The position numbers and the translations under genes are program-made. The notes beneath the pieces were generated by a model that saw only the letters and a program-made list of their open reading frames with translations, was not told the origin of the DNA and searched no databases. From DASUBV01 sp035532295 (GTDB lineage Bacteria; Actinomycetota; Actinomycetes; Streptosporangiales; Streptosporangiaceae), in the NCBI GenBank assembly GCA_035532295.1, contig DATKRH010000058.1, forward strand, positions 1-64,000: a stretch of DNA of 64,000 bases. Direction: 5' to 3'. Each line of letters starts with the position of its first letter. Position 1 is the first letter of the stretch. This document shows, in pieces, positions 59,656 to 64,000 of the stretch.

Positions 59656-59898
59656 CTAATCGACGTCTTCCGCCTTGGTGCCCTCGTCGAGTTGCTCGCG
59701 AACGCCGGTGACCCGGCGGGAGATCGAGCCGGCCATGGCCTCACGCTGACGGGCCAGCAGGACGAGGCTGGTGACGGCACTGATAACGGCCGCGAGGACC
59801 AGCAGCAGTATCCCGCGGGCTCCGGCCAGGTAGAGCAGGCCGAGCGCGACAACGAAGATGGCCAGCCGCAGCACGGTGTACGACAAGGTGGCGCGCAT
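59656..59898 (-). CDS. DUF4229 small membrane protein
   Basis: 80 residues with two helices (YTVLRLAIFVVALGLLYLAG and ILLLVLAAVISAVTSLVLL) and a charged tail (RQREAMAGSISRRVTGVREQ). This is the actinobacterial DUF4229 pattern. Function unknown. Convergent with the APS kinase gene. Confidence 0.85.
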   Translation of the reverse strand: MRATLSYTVLRLAIFVVALGLLYLAGARGILLLVLAAVISAVTSLVLLARQREAMAGSISRRVTGVREQLDEGTKAEDVD

Positions 59899-60176
59899 AA
59901 TGCCGTCCAGCTTATTGCGCTCCGGACCGGGCCGACCCGGCGGGCTCGCATACCAGCCCCGTCAGCGCCTGAAACCCCCCACGCCACAAATGTCCCCATG
60001 GTCACACCTGTCCCACAAGACACGGTCGCTTCCGGTGCTGGGCCGGCCCATAGACCACCAGGGCGCCACAAGATTCATCAGAACCGATTTTACGGAATCT
60101 AGGGATAAAAACGCTGCTTGTCGCTATCTTCTGCCACACTTGGGACAGCCATACGGGAGATCCAGGAGGGGCCCAG
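59899..60176. other. Upstream region of bldC
   Basis: 278 bp shared by divergent DUF4229 and bldC. An AT-rich stretch at about 60068-60115 (AGATTCATCAG, GGGATAAAAACG) probably carries the bldC promoter; no confident -10/-35 pair assigned. Confidence 0.4.
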
Positions 60177-60377
60177 ATGGAAGGTAACAGTGAGCGCCTG
60201 CTTACACCGGGAGAGGTGGCTGCCCTCTTTCGAGTCGACCCCAAGACGGTCACTCGCTGGGCGGCTTCCGGACGCATTAGCAGTATCCGTACCCCGGGCG
60301 GCCACCGGAGGTTCCGCGAGTCTGAGGTCCGGGCGCTGCTCGACGTAGATTCCGGCACCGCAGAGACCGCGGTGTGA
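60177..60377 (+). CDS. bldC: Developmental MerR-like DNA-binding protein BldC
   Basis: 66 residues. LLTPGEVAALFRVDPKTVTRWAASGRISSIRTPGGHRRFRESEVRALL is almost identical to Streptomyces BldC, a single winged-helix MerR-type domain that binds DNA as head-to-tail oligomers and holds back differentiation. AGGAGGGG precedes the ATG. Its presence suggests, but does not prove, a sporulating or filamentous host, since BldC homologues are widespread in actinomycetes. Confidence 0.95.
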   Translation: MEGNSERLLTPGEVAALFRVDPKTVTRWAASGRISSIRTPGGHRRFRESEVRALLDVDSGTAETAV

Positions 60378-60488
60378 CGCGCCCGCTGGCCGCGCTCCGC
60401 AGACCACGGCTCGCGCTTCGCAGCCGAGACAGGCACCGTTGCACCGTTGGTTAACAGGCACCGCCATTAAGCAGGCACCGTGGTTGCG

Positions 60489-60764
60489 CTAAGGGCCGCC
60501 GTCGGCCGGGTCAGGCGGTGAGCCCTCGCCGCCGCGCCGGGCCAGGAAGTCGAGGAACTCGCGCCGGAGCGGCTCGTCCCCCTCCTGCCAGCGCCGACGC
60601 CGCTCGTCGTACTCATCCTGCGTCAGCGCCTCGGCCGCGAGCCGCGCATAGTCGGCGTCCTCCGGGCCGATCTCGACGTAGGCCTCGCTGATGAGCTGGC
60701 CGTCATCGGCGACCGCGGAGTCGGGAACCAGCAGGTTGCCATTGGATTGCCGTATTACGTACAT
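60489..60764 (-). CDS. Hypothetical acidic protein after the metallopeptidase gene
   Basis: 91 residues. A beta-rich start (MYVIRQSNGNLLVPDSAV) then helical charged region (DADYARLAAEALTQDEYDERRRRWQEGDEPLRREFLDFL). No known family. It starts 19 bp after the stop of the putative metallopeptidase gene and is probably co-transcribed; an inhibitor, cofactor or unrelated role is open. Confidence 0.7.
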   Translation of the reverse strand: MYVIRQSNGNLLVPDSAVADDGQLISEAYVEIGPEDADYARLAAEALTQDEYDERRRRWQEGDEPLRREFLDFLARRGGEGSPPDPADGGP

Positions 60765-60783
60765 CGCTCGTCTGCCCGCTCCA

Positions 60784-62124
60784 TCAGATGCCGTAGCGCA
60801 CGTTGAAATAGAGCATCACGTTCAGCGCGGCCCTGGTATCCCCGCCGAGCATATCGACGAGGGCGGGCCGCTGCCTGGATGCGATGGCCGCGAACGCGTC
60901 GGCGAAGAATTCCCTGCGGCCGAGAATCCCTCGCTGTCGATGAAGGTTACTCACCAAATGCGGCAGGCACTGGTCGTAGAGCGCACAGAACTCGTCCGAG
61001 TCTGACTGCCAGTGCCCGGCGGGGCCGTCGATGTCATCAAGCGCGTGTCCCACTTCATGGCACATGACATCTGGCGTCGGCGACGGCCGCGACCCGACCA
61101 CGATCTTCCGCTCGCCGTAGGCCCCCGCGCAGGCATCCCAGGTCGCCCGCCCGGACGGCAGCGGGACGCCGCTCAGCCTGCCCATGTCATCCAGGTCGGG
61201 TACGCCGCCCCCGCCGACATGAATCGCATCCAGGCCAGCCGCCAGCCGGTCCTTGATCAGCCGGGGCAGGTCCGCCAGTCGGTCGATGGCGGTCACGGCC
61301 TCCGGCGGTGGCGCGCCATCGGCAAACTCCCGGTGCAGGACCGACTCAAGGCTGCCGCAGTCCCGCCAGCCGGCCACCGTCCGGTTACCCTGGGCGATCT
61401 CGTACCACGGAAGTCCCGCCGGAGCCTTGGACGCCGTCCGCACGGTCGCGGACGTGGCGGCGGCGTGCCGGGTGTCAGCCTGAGCGGCGGCGGTGCGGAT
61501 AGCCACCCGGGCAAGCCCCCACCGCCGGTGCTCGGCCCCGTTCGGCCCCGGCCGGACCGCATCCGGCCCGGGCGCACCAGGCGGGGCGACCGCGCCGCCG
61601 TTACCCGTCTGCGCGCGTCCGCCGCCGCCGGCTCGCTGCGGCGGAACCAGGCCGTCCGGCCTGGGCTGTCGTCCACTGACGCGATGGCCGGGAGACAACG
61701 AGCCAGCCAGATGGCCCTGGCCGGCGCCCGGAGCCGCGGGCCGACCGGCGGCCTGCCGGGCCGGGTTATCCGCCCAGGTCTGCCGGGCTCCCCACGGAGG
61801 CGAACCGGTCCCGCCGACCGCCGGCTGGACCTCGGGGCCCGGGCCGGGGCCGGAACCTGGACGGGTACCGCTAGCTAGCCGCGGGCTGGCAGCCGGGCCG
61901 GAATCGGGGCCCGCGCCACCGCCAGGGCCCGGGCGGTCACTGGACTCGGGTCGCTCACCTAGGTTGAGCCAGTCGCGTCCGGGCGCACGGAACTGACCGG
62001 TCCGCCGGTGACTGCCGACCGGTACCGGCGGACGCAGCCCCAGGTCAGTCTGGGCCGGTACCCCGCCGCCTGCTGCCGCACGCTTGCGAGCGCGCCGCTT
62101 CCGGCCGAATAACCTGAGCCGCAT
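60784..62124 (-). CDS. Putative zinc metallopeptidase with disordered N-terminus (ATLF-like)
   Basis: 446 residues from ATG 62124 (GGGAG 9 bases upstream); a longer frame to 62247 lacks support. Residues 1-20 are basic (MRLRLFGRKRRARKR), residues 20-210 are Pro/Gly/Arg-rich and likely disordered. The C-terminal 200 residues form a gluzincin-like domain: HEVGH at 356-360 (in VMCHEVGHALDD) and a downstream EFFADAFAA whose E405 could be the third zinc ligand. The spacing and 'hElgHalD...EyfAeaf' pattern recall the anthrax lethal-factor-like (ATLF) domain. No signal peptide. Target unknown. Confidence 0.75.
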   Translation of the reverse strand: MRLRLFGRKRRARKRAAAGGGVPAQTDLGLRPPVPVGSHRRTGQFRAPGRDWLNLGERPESSDRPGPGGGAGPDSGPAASPRLASGTRPGSGPGPGPEVQPAVGGTGSPPWGARQTWADNPARQAAGRPAAPGAGQGHLAGSLSPGHRVSGRQPRPDGLVPPQRAGGGGRAQTGNGGAVAPPGAPGPDAVRPGPNGAEHRRWGLARVAIRTAAAQADTRHAAATSATVRTASKAPAGLPWYEIAQGNRTVAGWRDCGSLESVLHREFADGAPPPEAVTAIDRLADLPRLIKDRLAAGLDAIHVGGGGVPDLDDMGRLSGVPLPSGRATWDACAGAYGERKIVVGSRPSPTPDVMCHEVGHALDDIDGPAGHWQSDSDEFCALYDQCLPHLVSNLHRQRGILGRREFFADAFAAIASRQRPALVDMLGGDTRAALNVMLYFNVRYGI

Positions 62125-62287
62125 CGCACGCACTCCCTGGGGTCGCTGAAGTCGCCAGGGTATGCCGGTATAACCCCGGTCGTCATCTGCCGTCACGGAC
62201 CGGCGGTAATTATGGTCAGCCATCATGAGCAAGACGGACTGCCGCAATACACCACGAACGTGGCTGACTAGCAGCTAAACTGCCGCC

Positions 62288-62695
62288 ATGGTGCTAGCTT
62301 GTGTACTTTTTGCCCTATTTACAGTGGGCTTCGTCGTGCCGTGTGCCATCGACGTCGCGATGTCGCCGCCCTGGGCGATCCGTACCGCGTCCCAGCGGAT
62401 ATGGCTGCTGATCATCATCGTGTTCTCGGTCTTCGGCTGCGCGGCGTGGCTGATCGCCGGGCGGCCGCGGCGCATGCCGTTGCGACCGCGCCGTGCGCCC
62501 GCCAGCCTGGGCATAGGGCCAGCCGAGGCATTCCGGCGGCATCCGGCCGGCCGCGCGATGGGCCTGGACCTGGAGGAGACACTGCAGGCCGCCCGCTATG
62601 GCCTGCGCCAGGCCCGCCCGCTCGGCCCAGACGACGACCCCGAGTTCCTGCTGGAACTGGAGCGCAGGATCCGCAAGCCCCGCGACGACCGCTAA
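62288..62695 (+). CDS. PLDc_N-domain (phospholipase D nuclease N-terminal) membrane protein
   Basis: 135 residues. Two membrane helices (ACVLFALFTVGFVVPCAIDVA and RIWLLIIIVFSVFGCAAWLIAG) separated by a short polar loop form the PLDc_N module, common in actinobacterial stand-alone proteins. A cytoplasmic tail of 75 residues follows (PAEAFRRHPAGRAMGLDLEETLQAARYG). Function unknown. Converges on ccsB. Confidence 0.82.
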   Translation: MVLACVLFALFTVGFVVPCAIDVAMSPPWAIRTASQRIWLLIIIVFSVFGCAAWLIAGRPRRMPLRPRRAPASLGIGPAEAFRRHPAGRAMGLDLEETLQAARYGLRQARPLGPDDDPEFLLELERRIRKPRDDR

Positions 62696-62761
62696 GCCCG
62701 ACCCGCCGCCCCCAGCTACCCCGCGCACCCCAGCACCCCAGGCCCCGCGCCATCCCCCGCT

Positions 62762-62818
62762 TTCATGATCACGGGGGTTTTTCAGTCACTGTGACTGAAA
62801 AACCCCCGTGATCATGAA
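62762..62818. terminator. 57-bp perfect palindrome between convergent genes
   Basis: Arms 62762-62789 and 62791-62818 are 28-bp exact complements around one T. Each arm holds GATCACGGGGG followed by TTTTT, so RNA from either strand would form a very stable hairpin. Located between the PLDc_N stop (62695) and the ccsB stop (62942), it is best read as a bidirectional terminator. Confidence 0.85.
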
Positions 62819-62848
62819 CGGCATCCTCCGCGGGCCGCGTAAATGCCG

Positions 62849-62903
62849 CGCCGCGCACGCCGCCACCCCAGGGCGCGCCGCGCACGCCGCCACCCCCAGG
62901 GCG
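62849..62903. repeat. Two adjacent 27/28-bp GC-rich direct repeats
   Basis: CGCCGCGCACGCCGCCACC continuing to CAGGGCG occurs at 62849-62875 and again at 62876-62903 with one extra C. Both lie between the palindrome and the ccsB stop. No coding role seen. Confidence 0.85.
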
Positions 62904-62941
62904 GGTTGCGCGCCGCGCCAGGGATCTGCGCCGCGCCCGGA

Positions 62942-64000
62942 TCAGCCGCTGAGGCCCGCGTAAGAGTGCAGGCCGGTGACCCACAGGTTGATGCCGATGA
63001 GGTTGAACATCAGGCAGCCGAAGCCCGCTAGCTGGATATAAGCCGCGCGGCGCCCGCGCCAGCCCGCGGTGGCGCGGGCGTGCAGGAATCCGGCGTAGAC
63101 GACCCATGTGATGAACGACCAGGTCTCCTTCGGGTCCCAGCCCCAGTAACGGCCCCAGGCGTGATCGGCCCAGATGGCACCGGCCATGATCCCGAAGGTC
63201 CAGACCGGGAACGCGAACAAGATGGTGCGGTAGGACAGCCGGTCCAGCACGGTCGTGCCGGGCAGGTGCATCATGAGGCCCTCGGTCCGGGACGGCAGCC
63301 CGGCCAGGGTGCGCCGCTCGTTCCGGTCGGCGATCAGGTACATGGCCGTGACCACGGCGCCCACGATGTACAGGCCGCTGGCGACGATCATCGCCGTGAC
63401 GTGGATGGCGATCCAGTAGGAGTTCAGCGCGGGCACCAGGCTGCCAGCCGGGGTGTAGACCACCGTGACGTCGAGCGCGAGGGCGAGGACCACGGGGAGC
63501 AGCACGAACAGGCCGATGTAGTAGGCGCGGAACCGGATCGAGACCGTCACCAGGACCAGCACCGCCATGCAGGAGATGGCGGCGATGAACTCGTACATGT
63601 TGCCCCACGGCACCCGGTGCTCGGCGAGCCCGCGGGTCACGATCGCCGCGAGGTGCGCGGTCAGGCCCGTGCAGGTGAGCGTGAAGGCCGTGCGCATCCA
63701 GAAGCCGGTCGGCCACAGCCCGGCCTCGGTCGAGTCGCCGGCCGCGCTGCCCCCACCGGAACCGCTAGGCCCCTCCGGCCTGGCCGCAACGGCCGCCGAC
63801 CCCACCGGGGCACCCGTCGCACCCGCGGCGCCCGCTGGGGCAGCCACCCCGGCCGCAGCGCCCGCCGATCCCACGCCCACCAGTTCGGACACCTTCGCCG
63901 ACGCCTGCGCGGGCTCGGGGGCTATCAGGCGCTCCTTGCGGAACGCGAAGTCGCATGCGTAGGAGAGCATGGCCAGCGCGTACAAGACCACAGTGGCGAG
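62942..64000 (-). CDS. ccsB: Cytochrome c biogenesis protein CcsB/ResC (5' end beyond window)
   Basis: 353 codons to the window edge; the frame is still open, so the true start may lie outside (an internal GTG at 63991 is possible). Membrane helices flank the haem-handling WWD-type loop WGRYWGWDPKETWSFITWVVYAG, with conserved His in IAIHVTAM and LHARATAGW. An Ala/Gly/Pro-rich loop of about 55 residues is inserted after the first helix. Works with ResB/Ccs1 in system II haem attachment to apocytochrome c. Confidence 0.94.
   Translation of the reverse strand, partial: LATVVLYALAMLSYACDFAFRKERLIAPEPAQASAKVSELVGVGSAGAAAGVAAPAGAAGATGAPVGSAAVAARPEGPSGSGGGSAAGDSTEAGLWPTGFWMRTAFTLTCTGLTAHLAAIVTRGLAEHRVPWGNMYEFIAAISCMAVLVLVTVSIRFRAYYIGLFVLLPVVLALALDVTVVYTPAGSLVPALNSYWIAIHVTAMIVASGLYIVGAVVTAMYLIADRNERRTLAGLPSRTEGLMMHLPGTTVLDRLSYRTILFAFPVWTFGIMAGAIWADHAWGRYWGWDPKETWSFITWVVYAGFLHARATAGWRGRRAAYIQLAGFGCLMFNLIGINLWVTGLHSYAGLSG

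Noticed and set aside
62849..62903. Possible CRISPR remnant
   Set aside because: Two directly adjacent repeats without spacers and no cas gene nearby; a simple tandem duplication.

Overview
The window is a high-GC actinobacterial chromosome segment with no sign of plasmid, prophage or insertion sequence. Mycothiol S-conjugate amidase, BldC, DUF501, DUF4229 and the gene orders mca-greA-metB-cbs-thiolase and mfd-mazG-eno-divIC-DUF501-ppx (an arrangement I recall from Mycobacterium tuberculosis around Rv1074-Rv1083 and Rv1020-Rv1026) point to Actinomycetes. BldC and the many secreted or regulated accessory genes suggest a filamentous soil actinomycete such as a Streptosporangiales, Treboniaceae or Catenulispora relative. 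The exact order cannot be fixed from sequence alone.

Layout. 1-6.2 kb: a beta-glucoside locus on the minus strand, made of a solute-binding lipoprotein, two sugar permeases and a GH116-type glycosidase cut by the window edge. It sits behind a promoter whose start point lies in a perfect palindromic operator; the ATPase and the repressor are not present here. 6.3-9.9 kb: two divergent secreted proteins, a sedolisin (S53) protease and a lectin-CHAP wall hydrolase. 9.9-28.9 kb: a large catabolic locus in four transcription units. It holds two FAH-family hydrolases, an SDR, a carboxymuconolactone decarboxylase-like protein, a cyclase-family hydrolase, two paralogous MmgE/PrpD proteins, a DHDPS-family lyase, a TcuA-like flavin dehydrogenase, a branched-chain-type ABC importer with a LivM-LivG fusion, a GntR/FCD regulator, a ThDP-dependent enzyme and an aldehyde dehydrogenase. 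Three similar 16-bp operator candidates lie on its divergent promoters and tie the units together. The substrate is unknown; this is the best candidate for an undescribed system in the window.

28.9-46.6 kb: mostly conserved chromosome. It contains rhodanese, GNAT, LapA, mca with its small membrane partner, greA, an Lrp-type regulator divergent from hpd (tyrosine breakdown), ilvA/tdcB, ROK kinase, a MoxR-like ATPase with its VWA partner, three small membrane proteins, the reverse transsulfuration pair cbs-metB, thiolase, a DUF4287 protein and a PPOX/F420 protein. 46.9 kb: an atypical tRNA gene. 47-57 kb: the housekeeping block UDG, DUF501-Ppx (fused), DivIC, enolase, MazG, SurA-like lipoprotein and Mfd. 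57-64 kb: methyltransferase, an APS kinase fused to a degenerate ATP-sulfurylase domain, DUF4229, bldC, a putative zinc metallopeptidase with a small acidic neighbour, a PLDc_N membrane protein, a 57-bp perfect palindrome, and the start-truncated cytochrome c biogenesis gene ccsB.

Translation is strongly coupled in the operons, with many ATGA, GTGA or TAGTG overlaps. Short GC-rich tandem repeats recur inside and between genes.
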